From: Desulfoscipio gibsoniae DSM 7213
GTDB lineage: Bacteria > Bacillota > Desulfotomaculia > Desulfotomaculales > Desulfallaceae
Assembly: GCF_000233715.2 (NCBI RefSeq)
Contig: NC_021184.1
Coordinates: 310,001-374,000, forward strand
DNA: 64,000 nt
Direction of reading: 5' to 3'
The translations under genes were made by a program, and so were the position numbers. Below the pieces are notes generated by a model. It saw nothing but the letters and a program-made list of their open reading frames with translations. It had not been told where the DNA came from and did no database searches. Below, piece after piece: positions 53,999-63,979 of this stretch (position 1 is the first letter of the stretch; every line of letters starts with the position of its first letter).

Positions 53999-56671
53999 TT
54001 AAGCAGGGTCATATAAAAACTTAAACCGGTTCATGACTTGAATTATCAAAATAGAAGCTATAGTGGTTATTAATACAATCATTATATCGCTCATATTTAA
54101 AGGTACGGTTTGCAGTACGCGGTTCAACAGGGGCTGGTAGATGGCCAGTGCTTGCAAGGCCAACACAAGTACAATGGCTCCCCACATGTACGGGTTGCTG
54201 AACAATGAACGATCCAACTTGATTACCCCGCCATGGCGAACATTGAAAATGTGGAACAACTGTACCACTGCCAGTGTGGCAAAGGCCACGGTTCGCGCTT
54301 CAGTTAAATTACCGGTTGCGTTAAGGGTCAACAGGTAGCTTGCCAGAGTGCCCAGCGCCAGCACAATGCCCTGGATCAACAGGCGCAGTTTAAACCGGTT
54401 GGTCAAAATGGCCCGGGAGGGGTCGCGGGGCGGACGGTCCATAATACCTTTTTCGGCCGGTTCCCAGCCCAGGGACAGGGCGGGGAAAACATCAGTCACC
54501 AGGTTAAGCCATAGTATTTGTAATGCCACCAGGGGCAAAGGCACTCCCATCAGCAGTGTCACAAAAATGAGGAGTATTTCACTGAGGTTGCAGGAAAACA
54601 GATAGTGAATAAACTTGGTGATGTTATCGAAGATCACCCTGCCTTCCTTGACGGCCTTAATAATAGTGGCAAAATTGTCGTCCTGCAGCACCATGTCAGC
54701 CGCCTCTTTAGCCACCACGGTACCCTCCTGGCCCATGGCGATACCGATATCCGCTTCCTTTAAAGCAGGGGCGTCATTTACGCCATCGCCCGTCATGGCG
54801 ACAATGGCCCCTTGCTCTTGTAAAGCATCTACTATGTTTAACTTGTCTTTGGGGTTAACCCGGGCAAATATGCTGGCATGGGCCAGTTCGTCGGATAATT
54901 CCATTTTAGACATGGCGTGCAGGGAGGAACCGTGCACAATATTACCTTGCGCCAATCCCAGCCGGCTGCCAATGGCACTGGCAGTTTCCGGCTGGTCCCC
55001 GGTGATCATAATGGTGCGTATACCTGCCCGGGCGGCTTCCGCGATGGCCTGTTTAGCTTCCTCCCGGGGCGGGTCCATAATGCCCGCCAGGCCGATTAAT
55101 ATCAGGTCCCGGTAAGGCTCCTCCTGCACTGATTGTACATGGCGGTAAGCCACGGCCAGCACCCGTAAGCCTCTGTGGGCCAGCTGGTCATTGGCTTCTT
55201 CCACCTGCCGCCATATCTCCTGATCAAGGGGTACCGGAATCCCATCTTTAAGCATTGCAGAGCAGCTTTCCATGATTACTCCGGGAGCCCCTTTGGACAT
55301 GACCATTGTTTTACCGTCGGGCATTTGGTAATAAACAGCCATACGTTTTTCATCGGAGTTGAAAGGAATTTCCTTTAACTCCTTATATCCGGAGCGCCTG
55401 GCGTTTTCGGGGTTAAAGCCACCCTTCATAGCGGCCACCACCAGGGCGCCTTCCGTAGGGTCGCCTACCACATCCCACTGGCCTGTATCGTTTTTATTCA
55501 CGGAAGCGTTGCTGGCCAGGGCACCGGCCATAAGAAACAACTCCAAATCACCCTGCACCTGTTCCCGTTGTTCACCGGCCAGGAAATCTCCTTCAGGTTT
55601 ATAGCCTGTTCCGGTTACCTGGATAGCGCGCCCGCCCAGCCAAATATGCTCCAGGGTCATTTCATTTTCGGTTAGTGTACCTGTTTTATCGGTGCAAATT
55701 ACAGTGGTGGAGCCCAGCGTTTCCACCGCCGGCAAGCGCCGGATAATTGCGTTTTGCCTGGCCATGCGGGTCATGCCGATGGCCAGGGTAATAGTGGATA
55801 CAGCAGGCAGGCCTTCAGGCACAGCGGCGATGGCCAGGGCAATGGCCGTTTCCAAAACTTCAATCACCGGGCGTCCCATGGCAATGCCCACGACTGCCAT
55901 CAGCGCGGCAATGGCCAGACTGAGAAAGGCCAGTGTACGGCCTAAATCAGCCATTCGCTTTTCCAAGGGGGTTTGCCCGGCGCCGGTTTGTTCCAGTAAA
56001 GTGGATACGTGGCCGATTTCAGTATCTTTACCCGTAGCGGTGACCACGGCCCGTCCTATTCCCCGCACCACCATGGTGCCCATATAAACCATGTTTACAC
56101 GATCCCCAACCGGCAGGTTTTCTTTTTCCAGCACAGCTGTTTTCTTATCCACAGGCTGGGATTCGCCTGTTAAAGAGGCTTCAACTGTTGCTAAATTTTC
56201 GGCTTCTACCAGCCGGGCATCGGCAGTAACCTGATCTCCTTCCTCCAACACAAGAACATCGCCTGGTACCAGGTGCTCAGCGTTAATCTCCTGCAATTTG
56301 CTGTCACGAACTACCTTGGCTGTGGCCGTGACCATTTTTTTCAGTGCCTCCATGGCCTGTTCCGCCCTGTATTCGGTGATAAAACCAAATGTGGCATTTA
56401 GTACTATCACTACCATTATTGCCACAGCTTCAACATAATCCCCCAGCAAAAGGGAGATAGCGGTGGCACCCAGCAGTAACACCGTAATGATATTGCTAAA
56501 CTGACTGGCCAAAATAGCCCAGGGGGAGATGCCGGTTTTCTCTTCCAGGCGGTTTTCACCGTACTGGGCCAGGCGGCCTTGGACTTCTTCTCCGGTTAAC
56601 CCGTTTTGCAGGTTAGTATTCAGCTGGGCTGATATTTCATCCGTTTTTATGGTGTGGGGGTGTTTGAGCAA
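53999..56671 (-). CDS. Calcium-transporting P-type ATPase (P2A-like)
   Basis: 890 residues, about ten membrane helices. Actuator TGES (168-171), phosphorylation site DKTGTLT (D328), hinge MTGDGVNDAP, and the M4 motif PEGLPA (285-290) typical of Ca2+ pumps such as PacL/YloB. N-terminal cation_ATPase_N and C-terminal extra helices are present. It probably expels Ca2+ (Mn2+ or other divalent ions possible). TTG start at 56671 with AGGAGGG upstream. No partner genes; it converges with cwlD and diverges from the DedA gene. Confidence 0.9.
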   Translation of the reverse strand: MLKHPHTIKTDEISAQLNTNLQNGLTGEEVQGRLAQYGENRLEEKTGISPWAILASQFSNIITVLLLGATAISLLLGDYVEAVAIMVVIVLNATFGFITEYRAEQAMEALKKMVTATAKVVRDSKLQEINAEHLVPGDVLVLEEGDQVTADARLVEAENLATVEASLTGESQPVDKKTAVLEKENLPVGDRVNMVYMGTMVVRGIGRAVVTATGKDTEIGHVSTLLEQTGAGQTPLEKRMADLGRTLAFLSLAIAALMAVVGIAMGRPVIEVLETAIALAIAAVPEGLPAVSTITLAIGMTRMARQNAIIRRLPAVETLGSTTVICTDKTGTLTENEMTLEHIWLGGRAIQVTGTGYKPEGDFLAGEQREQVQGDLELFLMAGALASNASVNKNDTGQWDVVGDPTEGALVVAAMKGGFNPENARRSGYKELKEIPFNSDEKRMAVYYQMPDGKTMVMSKGAPGVIMESCSAMLKDGIPVPLDQEIWRQVEEANDQLAHRGLRVLAVAYRHVQSVQEEPYRDLILIGLAGIMDPPREEAKQAIAEAARAGIRTIMITGDQPETASAIGSRLGLAQGNIVHGSSLHAMSKMELSDELAHASIFARVNPKDKLNIVDALQEQGAIVAMTGDGVNDAPALKEADIGIAMGQEGTVVAKEAADMVLQDDNFATIIKAVKEGRVIFDNITKFIHYLFSCNLSEILLIFVTLLMGVPLPLVALQILWLNLVTDVFPALSLGWEPAEKGIMDRPPRDPSRAILTNRFKLRLLIQGIVLALGTLASYLLTLNATGNLTEARTVAFATLAVVQLFHIFNVRHGGVIKLDRSLFSNPYMWGAIVLVLALQALAIYQPLLNRVLQTVPLNMSDIMIVLITTIASILIIQVMNRFKFLYDPA

Positions 56672-57117
56672 TGTTATGCCCTCCTGTAAATAATTTGCAC
56701 AAAAAGCCGCTGCATTTATATTATCATGGCCTGTGTTAATTTGTTCGATGCATTGATATTAAGCTGGGACAAAGACAGGATATCAGATGAAAGATACATG
56801 TGTTTATAGTGGTAGGAATAATGGATTGATGATTAGAGGGGTTATGGTCACCGCACGTTAAACTGTACAGTTTATATGGGTTTAATGTAAAATATAGGAG
56901 CGGTTATTGCAGGACAGTTGTTCAATAATATTAATAATAACTGTTTATTATTAAGGGATTGAGCTTAAGTGGCAGGTTGTGAATTTCCTCACGTTCCTGG
57001 TTAACCCAAATGGTTCTATGACGTATGCATGGTTTAATAACCTCACGGTGTTATAGTAAAACAAATATAGTAAAACAAATAAGGTATAAGTGTGTTGCGA
57101 AGGTAGGTTGTTTATTT
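56672..57117. other. 446-bp divergent intergenic region with palindromes
   Basis: No gene seen. It contains a 14-bp perfect palindrome aaactgtacagttt (56860-56873), a 10-bp inverted repeat ttaataataa/ttattattaa with CTGT centre (56931-56954) and a 14-bp direct duplication tatagtaaaacaaa (57052-57065, 57066-57079). I could not place a convincing promoter for either flanking gene. Confidence 0.6.
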
Positions 57118-57699
57118 ATGTTTGGCGTTACGGAGCAACTTTTGTCGATTATAGAACAATATGGGGTATGGGGCCTGGTGCTAATGACTCTATTAGATTC
57201 TTTTATCAGCCCCATACCGCCCGAGGTGCTGTTTATTCCTCTATGTTTGATGAACCCCAACAGTGCTCTGTTAATGGCGTTGATTACCACCAGTGTGTCC
57301 GTGGTCGGGGCCATGTTGGGTTACTGGCTGGGTCAAAAAGGTGGTAGACCTTTGTTATTGCGTTTTTTCCGCCGAGAAAAAATCATTCGGGCGGAGGAAA
57401 TTATTAAAAACTATGGGGCAATGGCTGTATTAATTGTGGCTTTTACACCAGTGCCCTTTAAGTTGATTACCATAACTTCGGGGGTACTAAATTTACCCCT
57501 CAGAAAACTGCTGTTTTGGTCTACCCTGGGTCGGGGAGCCCGTTTTTTTTTGGAAGCGGGGCTAATTATCATTTATGGCCGCGCCGCAGTTAATTTCCTG
57601 GAAAGTTCAAATTTTGCTTTATTAACTATGTTCATCGGTTTTTTGATGCTGATCATTTATTTAATGTGGGCATTTAATCGTAAAAGGCGCCGGCAATAA
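57118..57699 (+). CDS. DedA-family (VTT domain) membrane protein
   Basis: 193 residues, four to five membrane helices. Family features: an N-terminal re-entrant segment with SFISPIPPEVLFIPL, GAMLGYWLGQKGG, and FTPVPFKLITITSGVLNLPLRKLLFWSTLGRGARFFLEA. DedA-type proteins act in membrane lipid (undecaprenyl phosphate or phospholipid) flipping or export; the substrate here is unknown. ATG 57118 follows GAAGGTAGG by about 10 nt; the frame is open upstream but passes through a 14-bp duplication. Confidence 0.85.
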   Translation: MFGVTEQLLSIIEQYGVWGLVLMTLLDSFISPIPPEVLFIPLCLMNPNSALLMALITTSVSVVGAMLGYWLGQKGGRPLLLRFFRREKIIRAEEIIKNYGAMAVLIVAFTPVPFKLITITSGVLNLPLRKLLFWSTLGRGARFFLEAGLIIIYGRAAVNFLESSNFALLTMFIGFLMLIIYLMWAFNRKRRRQ

Positions 57700-57772
57700 A
57701 CCAGTTAAAGAGGTTTTAAAGTTCGAATACAGCGAGATAAATGTGTGGTCGAAGGCTTATCTTTTTCAAAAA

Positions 57773-57797
57773 AAGCCGGGTGATAAACACCGGTTTT
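57773..57797. terminator. Bidirectional terminator between the DedA gene and fadR
   Basis: A-run, ccgggtg/caccgg stem with one bulge, then T-run; serves both converging genes. Confidence 0.75.
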
Positions 57798-58412
57798 TTA
57801 TATAGAGAAAGATTTAACTTTTCCATCCTGTGCCAGGGCCCGGGCCAGAAGGTAGTAAACCGGCTCAATTTGATCAGTAAGTTTGTAATTATGACTGGAC
57901 ATCACCCAGGAGGTGGCTACTTCATCCATGGTACCGAAGATCATTTGCCGGGCCAGTTTGCGGTTGATATCCGGTTTGAAAGCACCGCTCTCTATACCAT
58001 GGGAGACTACCTCTTCAATGATATTGAAATAAAGTTTTAAAGGGCCGGCAATGCCTTGACGAATGGAGGTTTCCGACTGGCGCAGCTGGATTTGTAAAAC
58101 CAGGGCCAGGTAGCGGTCGGTTTCCAGACGGTTAAAGTGCAGATAAATTAGTCTGGCCAGTTTAGCGAATGAATCTTGCAATTCCTTTAATTCATGCCGG
58201 GCACCGGCTGTAAATTCACCCATTTTTACCTTGAATAAAGATACCAGCAAGTCTTCTTTATTCTTGAAATATAGGTAGATTGTTCCGTCCGCAACCCCGG
58301 CTTCCCTGGCGATTTTGGACACCTGGGAGTTATGGTAGCCATTTTCCGCAATAACCTTGACGGCTGCTTCAATAATAGCGTCATACTTTTCTCCGGTGCG
58401 TTTGGCGGCCAT
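57798..58412 (-). CDS. fadR: TetR-family regulator, FadR-like (fatty acid degradation)
   Basis: 204 residues. N-terminal TetR helix-turn-helix: ENGYHNSQVSKIAREAGVADGTIYLYFKNKEDLLVSLF, and the C-terminal QLELRQS-like QIQLRQSETSIRQ and RKLARQMIFGTMDEVATSWVM, all closely like Bacillus FadR (YsiA), which represses beta-oxidation genes until bound by long-chain acyl-CoA. ATG 58412 has GAGAGGAGGTGG upstream. It follows fadE on the same strand after 107 nt. Confidence 0.85.
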   Translation of the reverse strand: MAAKRTGEKYDAIIEAAVKVIAENGYHNSQVSKIAREAGVADGTIYLYFKNKEDLLVSLFKVKMGEFTAGARHELKELQDSFAKLARLIYLHFNRLETDRYLALVLQIQLRQSETSIRQGIAGPLKLYFNIIEEVVSHGIESGAFKPDINRKLARQMIFGTMDEVATSWVMSSHNYKLTDQIEPVYYLLARALAQDGKVKSFSI

Positions 58413-58470
58413 GTGCCACCTCCTCTCTTTTTATTAACGTAGGACGCGATTTCATAAAAGCCAGTTTTCA

Positions 58471-58484
58471 TAAGTCATAACTTA
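58471..58484. promoter_or_regulatory. Palindrome between fadE and fadR
   Basis: taagtcataactta is a perfect 5-bp inverted repeat around CATA, upstream of fadR. It may be an operator for autoregulation, but it does not match the Bacillus FadR consensus well. Confidence 0.3.
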
Positions 58485-58519
58485 GTAAGCAAGTTTTGCT
58501 CGCGTGGAGAGTTTATCAA

Positions 58520-60271
58520 TTACACTACATATTTGCCTGCATCGAGTACTTTATCGGCAATTTTCCGCCTGATGGCAATCAGGTTGACAGGTGTGAATTT
58601 GGCCAGGCGCTTGCCAATGCTCAGGTTGGTGCGCAGCATGTCACCATCAAACATATGAGCCAATGCTTGCTTGGCCCAGGCATCCAATTTGGGAAATACG
58701 TCATATACATAGGCCAGCGCCAGTTCAACTTTTGTTTCAGCGTTTTCCGGATCTTTTTCCAGGGCTTTCCTGGCCCGCAGTACGGTGCTCTCCATGGCGT
58801 AAATTTCAATAGCCATATTAGCCAGGATTTCGATGATTTCCTGTTCCTCGGCGATTTTTTGCATATATTTTTGAGCCGCGCTACCGCCCACCATCAGGAA
58901 CAGTTTCTTGGCCCGGTTGATGATATCCATTTCAAGCTCAAAGGGCGCCTCGTCCCCGGTGGGGATTTTAGCCCTTAATGAAATAACTTCGGAGGTCAGT
59001 GCCTGGGCGGCCTGGAACAGAGGCAATTGACCTTTTATACCACGGCGCAGCAGGGTGGTGGGGATGATCAGCCGGTTAACTTCGTTAGTACCTTCAAAAA
59101 TCCTGTTGATGCGGGCATCACGATAGAAACGCTCGGCCGGGAATTCCTGGGTATAACCGTAGCCGCCGTGGATTTGTAATGTTTCATCTACTGCGTAATC
59201 CAGGGTCTCCGATGCGTGTATCTTGGCAATGGAGCACTCAATGGCATAATCTTCGATGGCGGCACCGATTTCTCTGCCGTTGGTCTTTCCTGCCAAAGCT
59301 TTTTCAATATCGCCCACCATGCGATAAACCAAACTTTCCGAAGCATAAGTTTTGACGGCCATTTGGGCCAGTTTGTTTTTAATCATACCGAATTTAGCGA
59401 TAGGCATGCCAAACTGCTGGCGCTCTACAGCATACTTGGCTGCTATGGCGAGAGCCGCTTTGGAGGAACCCATTGCACCGGCACCCAGCTTGTAGCGCCC
59501 AATGTTCAATATATTAAATGCAATAACATGGCCTTTGCCAATTTCACCTAAAACATTACCCACGGGTACTTTAGCATCTTCAAAAATCAGCGAGCAGGTG
59601 GAGGAACCTCTAATCCCCAGCTTCTTTTCTTCTGCACCAACTGAAAAGCCCGGGGTATCCCTATCCACTATAAAGGCGGTAAATTTTTCGCCGTTAATTT
59701 TGGCGTAGGTAATGTAGACATCGGCAAAACCGGCGTTGGTGATAAAAATCTTTTCACCGTTTAAGATGTAAAACTTGCCGTCTTCGCTCAGTACAGCCTT
59801 GGTCCGGGCAGCCAGTGCATCGGAACCCGCCATGGGCTCGGTCAGGGCATAGGCGGCCACCAGGTCTCCGGAGGCCAGACCGGGCAGGTACTTTTTCTTC
59901 TGCTCTTCATTGCCGAAAAGCACAATGGGTAGTGACCCGATACCGGTATGGGCGCCGTGACTGACGGCAAAGGATCCACCGGCGGATACGTTTTCGGTTA
60001 TTATGGCGGCAGCAATTTTACCCATTTCACTGCCTTCATATTCTTCGGGAATGTCTGCGGACAGCAGGCCCAGCTCACCTGCCCTCTCCAGCATGGAGCG
60101 CATTAAACCTTCTTGTTGATTATCCAGCTCTTCTACATTGGGCAGTATTTCGTTTTTTACAAAACCGGCCACAGTATCGGCAATCATCTTATGCTCGCCG
60201 GTAAAATCTTCGGGAGTAAAAACCTGTTCCGGGGCGATATCTTCCAGAAAAAACATAGCACCCTTTTGCAT
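58520..60271 (-). CDS. fadE: Acyl-CoA dehydrogenase (FadE/VLCAD-like)
   Basis: FAD enzyme of 583 residues that makes the trans-2-enoyl-CoA in beta-oxidation. Acyl-CoA_dh_N, middle (YALTEPMAGSDALAARTKA) and C domains, with ETLQIHGGYGYTQEFPAERFYRDARI and FEGTNEVNRL near the active site, plus a ~180-residue C-terminal extension as in very-long-chain enzymes and Bacillus FadE. ATG 60271 with AAAGGGG. Third gene of fadN-fadA-fadE; a 93-nt gap before it contains a candidate operator. Confidence 0.9.
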   Translation of the reverse strand: MQKGAMFFLEDIAPEQVFTPEDFTGEHKMIADTVAGFVKNEILPNVEELDNQQEGLMRSMLERAGELGLLSADIPEEYEGSEMGKIAAAIITENVSAGGSFAVSHGAHTGIGSLPIVLFGNEEQKKKYLPGLASGDLVAAYALTEPMAGSDALAARTKAVLSEDGKFYILNGEKIFITNAGFADVYITYAKINGEKFTAFIVDRDTPGFSVGAEEKKLGIRGSSTCSLIFEDAKVPVGNVLGEIGKGHVIAFNILNIGRYKLGAGAMGSSKAALAIAAKYAVERQQFGMPIAKFGMIKNKLAQMAVKTYASESLVYRMVGDIEKALAGKTNGREIGAAIEDYAIECSIAKIHASETLDYAVDETLQIHGGYGYTQEFPAERFYRDARINRIFEGTNEVNRLIIPTTLLRRGIKGQLPLFQAAQALTSEVISLRAKIPTGDEAPFELEMDIINRAKKLFLMVGGSAAQKYMQKIAEEQEIIEILANMAIEIYAMESTVLRARKALEKDPENAETKVELALAYVYDVFPKLDAWAKQALAHMFDGDMLRTNLSIGKRLAKFTPVNLIAIRRKIADKVLDAGKYVV

Positions 60272-60300
60272 TTTTGGCTACCCCTTTCTTTATTTTGTTA

Positions 60301-60318
60301 TTATTGAGTAATCAGTCA
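60301..60318 (-). promoter_or_regulatory. Candidate FadR operator upstream of fadE
   Basis: On the minus strand TGACTGATTACTCAATAA fits 13 of 18 positions of the Bacillus FadR box TGAATGAMTARTCATTCA (consensus recalled). It overlaps a weak promoter-like TTCCAA-17-AATAAT, so bound repressor could block fadE transcription. Confidence 0.5.
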
Positions 60319-60364
60319 GGAGTTGGAATAAGCAAATCTTGGGAAGGCAGGCGCGGCACTGTAC

Positions 60365-61543
60365 TTAGTCAACGTTTTCAAATACAGCGGCCGCGCCCAT
60401 GCCGCCGCCAATGCACATACTTACTACGCCGTAGTGGGCGTTTTGGCGCTTCATTTCATACACCAGCTGGGTGGTCAGCTTGGAGCCGGTGCAGCCCAAG
60501 GGGTGGCCCAGGGCCACTGCGCCGCCGTTAAAGTTTACCTTGCCGGGATCCAGTTCCAGAACTTTGATACAGGCCAGCGCCTGCACGGCAAATGCTTCAT
60601 TTAATTCAAATACATCCACCTGATCCTTGGCAATGCCGGCCATTTTTAGAGCCCTGGGAATGGCAACGGTGGGCCCCATACCCATGATTTCCGGCGGGCA
60701 GCCGCCAACGGCATAGGATCGGAATACAGCCATTGGTTTTAACCCCAGGGAATCGGCCTTTTCACGGCTCATGATCATTACAGCGGCGGCGCCGTCACTG
60801 GTTTGGGAGCTGTTACCCGCGGTTACCGAACCGCCGGCCTTAAATACGGGACGGAGCTCGCCTAGTATTTCCAGGGTGGTGCCGGGGCGGACGCCTTCGT
60901 CGGTATCAAAGGTAAAAGTTTTTTCCACCAGGCGGCCATTGGAACGGGTTTTATTTGTGATGGTGAGGGGCACGATTTGTTCTTTAAACCGCCCTTCCTT
61001 AATGGCGTTAGCGGCTTTAGCATGGCTGGCCACGGAATATTCATCTTGCTCTTGTCTGGAAATGTTGTACATTTGGGCCACATTTTCTGCTGTAAGGCCC
61101 ATGTTTATATACGCCTGGGGGCAAGAAACCATCAATTCCGGATCGGGCATGCACTTGTGGCCGCCAATGGGTACCATGCTCATGTTCTCTACGCCGCCAC
61201 ACAGGTATATATCAGCGAATCCCGCCATCACCCGGGTGGCACCGATGGCGATGGACTCCAGGCCCGAGGAGCAGAAGCGGTTTATGGTGGCACCAGGCAC
61301 GGAGTGGGGCAGGCCGGTCCTAAGCACCAGCATGCGGCCTATGTTCATACCTTGTTCGGCTTCCGGGAAGGAGCAGCCAAAGATAACGTCATCTATTTCA
61401 GCCGGCTCAAGGCCGGGCGTTCTGGCTATTAAGGCCTTGATAACCTCGGCACCCATGTATTCCGGTCGGGTGTTTTTTAATTTGCCCCGGGGTGCCTTAC
61501 CAACTGCGGTACGTACAGCGCTAACAATTACAGCTTCTCGCAT
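60365..61543 (-). CDS. fadA: Acetyl-CoA C-acyltransferase (3-ketoacyl-CoA thiolase)
   Basis: 392 residues; cleaves 3-ketoacyl-CoA with CoA. Nucleophile C91 in [12 protein letters not shown], general base His in [11 protein letters not shown], and second Cys in [14 protein letters not shown] 61543 lies 12 nt after fadN. Very similar in layout to Bacillus FadA (YusK); a biosynthetic acetoacetyl-CoA role is less likely given its neighbours. Confidence 0.93.
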   Translation of the reverse strand: MREAVIVSAVRTAVGKAPRGKLKNTRPEYMGAEVIKALIARTPGLEPAEIDDVIFGCSFPEAEQGMNIGRMLVLRTGLPHSVPGATINRFCSSGLESIAIGATRVMAGFADIYLCGGVENMSMVPIGGHKCMPDPELMVSCPQAYINMGLTAENVAQMYNISRQEQDEYSVASHAKAANAIKEGRFKEQIVPLTITNKTRSNGRLVEKTFTFDTDEGVRPGTTLEILGELRPVFKAGGSVTAGNSSQTSDGAAAVMIMSREKADSLGLKPMAVFRSYAVGGCPPEIMGMGPTVAIPRALKMAGIAKDQVDVFELNEAFAVQALACIKVLELDPGKVNFNGGAVALGHPLGCTGSKLTTQLVYEMKRQNAHYGVVSMCIGGGMGAAAVFENVD

Positions 61544-61555
61544 TATGCTACCCCC

Positions 61556-63979
61556 TTAATTCCTTAGTGGTTTATTGAACTTGAGCATGTATCTCATCCG
61601 GTCGAGGGTTTTGGGTTCCCCAAGCAGGCTCAGGAAGGCTTCCCTTTCCAGATCCAGCAGGTCCTGCTCGGTAACCGTGGTACCGGGTGTAACACCGCCG
61701 CCGGTCACGATATAAGCTACCTTTTTGGCGATCTTGGCATCGTGTTCACTAATTTGTTTAGCCCAGAGCAGCGTCTGCACACCCAACTCAATGGCGGCGT
61801 AACCCGATTCCCCTACGGCCTGCATCTTCCGGGGCTGTAGTGGGGTAAATCCGCCGGCAGCCATTTCTAAGACAAGGCGTTTGGCATCGCCGATAATACG
61901 GTCGCGATTGGGGCTTACCTGGTCGGTGGATCGCATGTAGCCGAGCTTAATGGCATCTCTGCCGCTGGTGGCCACTTTGGCCATGGCGATGTTTTCAAAG
62001 GCTCGGTTGATCATAGGCTGCATGGTGTTAGTACCACCGACATTAACTATGCTGGTGGGGGTCATCAATTCAGCAGCTCGGAAGGCCAGCTCTTTACAGC
62101 CTCCGCCGGCTGGTACCAAGCCTACACCCACTTCCACCAGACCCATGTAAGTTTCGCCGGCAGCATTAACTTTGTGGGCATGCAGACAGACTTCGCATCC
62201 GCCACCTACCGTCATGCCGTGCGGCGCCGCAATCACAGGTTTTTTGCAGTACTTTAGGCGCATATTGGACTTTTGGAACTCTTCCACCATGATTTCCAGT
62301 TCATCGAATTCGTCATCTTCCGCTTCCATCAGTATCAGGAACAGGTTGGCACCCACCGAGAAATGCCGCCCGTAATTACCAATAACCAGTCCTTCGTAAT
62401 TTTTTTCCACTTCCTTAACTGAATAGTTAATCATATTAACTATATCATCTCCGATGGAATTGGCCTTGCTGTGGAATTCCAGGCAAACCACACCGTCGCC
62501 GATATCAATCAGGCTGGCACCGCTGTTGGATTTAATAACTTTACCTTGCTCTTTAAGGGGGGTCAGTATAATAACCCCTTCGGGAATCCGTTCTTGGGCA
62601 AGTTCCTTGTTATTCTGATCGAAATAATAACGGCAGCCGTCCTGTTTTTCATAAAAGCTGGTTCTACCGGAAGCCAGCAGATCCTCCACCACTTTGGGCA
62701 CGGTGCCGCCTTCGGCTTTGATACGCTCCGCCACGGACTGAACGCCCAGAGCATCCCAAACTTCGAAGGGACCCATATCCCAGTTGAAGCCCCAGCGCAT
62801 GGCGTCATCTATGGATTGAATGTTGTCCGCAATTTCGCCCAGCAGGTTGGCGGCGTAGACGATGGTATCCCTTAGCACGGTCCAGGCAAACTGAGCACCC
62901 TTGTCTTTGCCGATTAGCAGTGCTTTCATCTGTTTGGCGGGCTTGCCGGCTTGCCTGGCGGCTTCCAGGGAAGCAAACCCGGGCTTTTGCTTGGGACGGT
63001 ATTCCATGGTGTTGTGGTCCAGCACCAAAACTTCGCGGTCTTTTTCAGTTTTAACCTTTTTATAGAAACCTTGTTTGTTCTTATCACCCAGCCATTTATT
63101 TTTCAGCATTTTTTGTACAAATGCGGGAGTTTCCAGCATGGCTTTTTCCTTGGGGTCGGTGGACATGTCATAAATGTTTTGCGACACGTGCACCATAATA
63201 TCAAGACCCACCATGTCCAGGGTACGGAATGATGCGCTCTTGGGCCGGCCAAGCACGCGGCCGGTCAGTGCGTCCACTTCTTCAACGGACAGGCCGAAAT
63301 CAAGCATGGATTTAATGGTGGCACACATACCATATACGCCGATACGGTTGGCGATAAAGTTAGGGGTGTCTTTGCAAATGACTACACCCTTGCCCAGTAC
63401 CTTTTCGCCAAAGTCCTGCATAAACTTCACGACTTCAGGCAGGGTTTCGCTGCAGGGAATCAGTTCCAGCAGTTTCATGTAGCGGGGTGGGTTGAAAAAG
63501 TGGGCACCCAGGAAATGCTGCTTGAAACCTTTGGACAACCCTTTGCACATTTGATTAATGGATATACCGGAGGTATTGGAAGCAACAATGGTTTCTGGTT
63601 TGACAATGGATGCCACTTTTTTTAACAGCTTTTGTTTAATGTCCAGCCGTTCAACGACCACTTCAATAACCCAGTCGCACTCGGCCAGTACATCCATGTT
63701 ATCTTCAAAGTTGCCGGGAGTTAACAGAGCCGCATTTTCAGGTACGTAAAACGGTGCCGGTTTAGCTTTGAGCAAGGCGGCGATGGAATTGGCGGCCAGC
63801 CTGTTCCGTACCTGCGGGCTATCCAGTGTGAACCCATTTTTTTCCTCATCAGGAGTCAGCTGTTTGGGAACAATGTCCAGCAGGTAAGTGGGAATGCCCA
63901 CATTGGCCAGGTGCGCGGCAATGGTTGCGCCCATAACGCCGGCCCCCAGAACTGCTGCCTTGCTGATGCTGCACTTCAT
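61556..63979 (-). CDS. fadN: 3-hydroxyacyl-CoA dehydrogenase / enoyl-CoA hydratase, FadN type
   Basis: 807 residues catalysing hydration of enoyl-CoA and NAD-dependent oxidation. The Rossmann motif AAVLGAGVMGATIAAHL is at the N-terminus (about 8-24), then the 3HCDH C-terminal domains (NFIANRIGVYGM), and at about 500-700 a crotonase domain with HFSVGANLF, PHGMTVGGGCEVCLHA and GLVEVGVGLVPAGGG (two Glu in the expected places). The dehydrogenase-first order is that of Bacillus FadN (YusL), not of FadB. ATG 63979 has AAAGGAGG at the window edge; its promoter is outside. Confidence 0.92.
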   Translation of the reverse strand: MKCSISKAAVLGAGVMGATIAAHLANVGIPTYLLDIVPKQLTPDEEKNGFTLDSPQVRNRLAANSIAALLKAKPAPFYVPENAALLTPGNFEDNMDVLAECDWVIEVVVERLDIKQKLLKKVASIVKPETIVASNTSGISINQMCKGLSKGFKQHFLGAHFFNPPRYMKLLELIPCSETLPEVVKFMQDFGEKVLGKGVVICKDTPNFIANRIGVYGMCATIKSMLDFGLSVEEVDALTGRVLGRPKSASFRTLDMVGLDIMVHVSQNIYDMSTDPKEKAMLETPAFVQKMLKNKWLGDKNKQGFYKKVKTEKDREVLVLDHNTMEYRPKQKPGFASLEAARQAGKPAKQMKALLIGKDKGAQFAWTVLRDTIVYAANLLGEIADNIQSIDDAMRWGFNWDMGPFEVWDALGVQSVAERIKAEGGTVPKVVEDLLASGRTSFYEKQDGCRYYFDQNNKELAQERIPEGVIILTPLKEQGKVIKSNSGASLIDIGDGVVCLEFHSKANSIGDDIVNMINYSVKEVEKNYEGLVIGNYGRHFSVGANLFLILMEAEDDEFDELEIMVEEFQKSNMRLKYCKKPVIAAPHGMTVGGGCEVCLHAHKVNAAGETYMGLVEVGVGLVPAGGGCKELAFRAAELMTPTSIVNVGGTNTMQPMINRAFENIAMAKVATSGRDAIKLGYMRSTDQVSPNRDRIIGDAKRLVLEMAAGGFTPLQPRKMQAVGESGYAAIELGVQTLLWAKQISEHDAKIAKKVAYIVTGGGVTPGTTVTEQDLLDLEREAFLSLLGEPKTLDRMRYMLKFNKPLRN

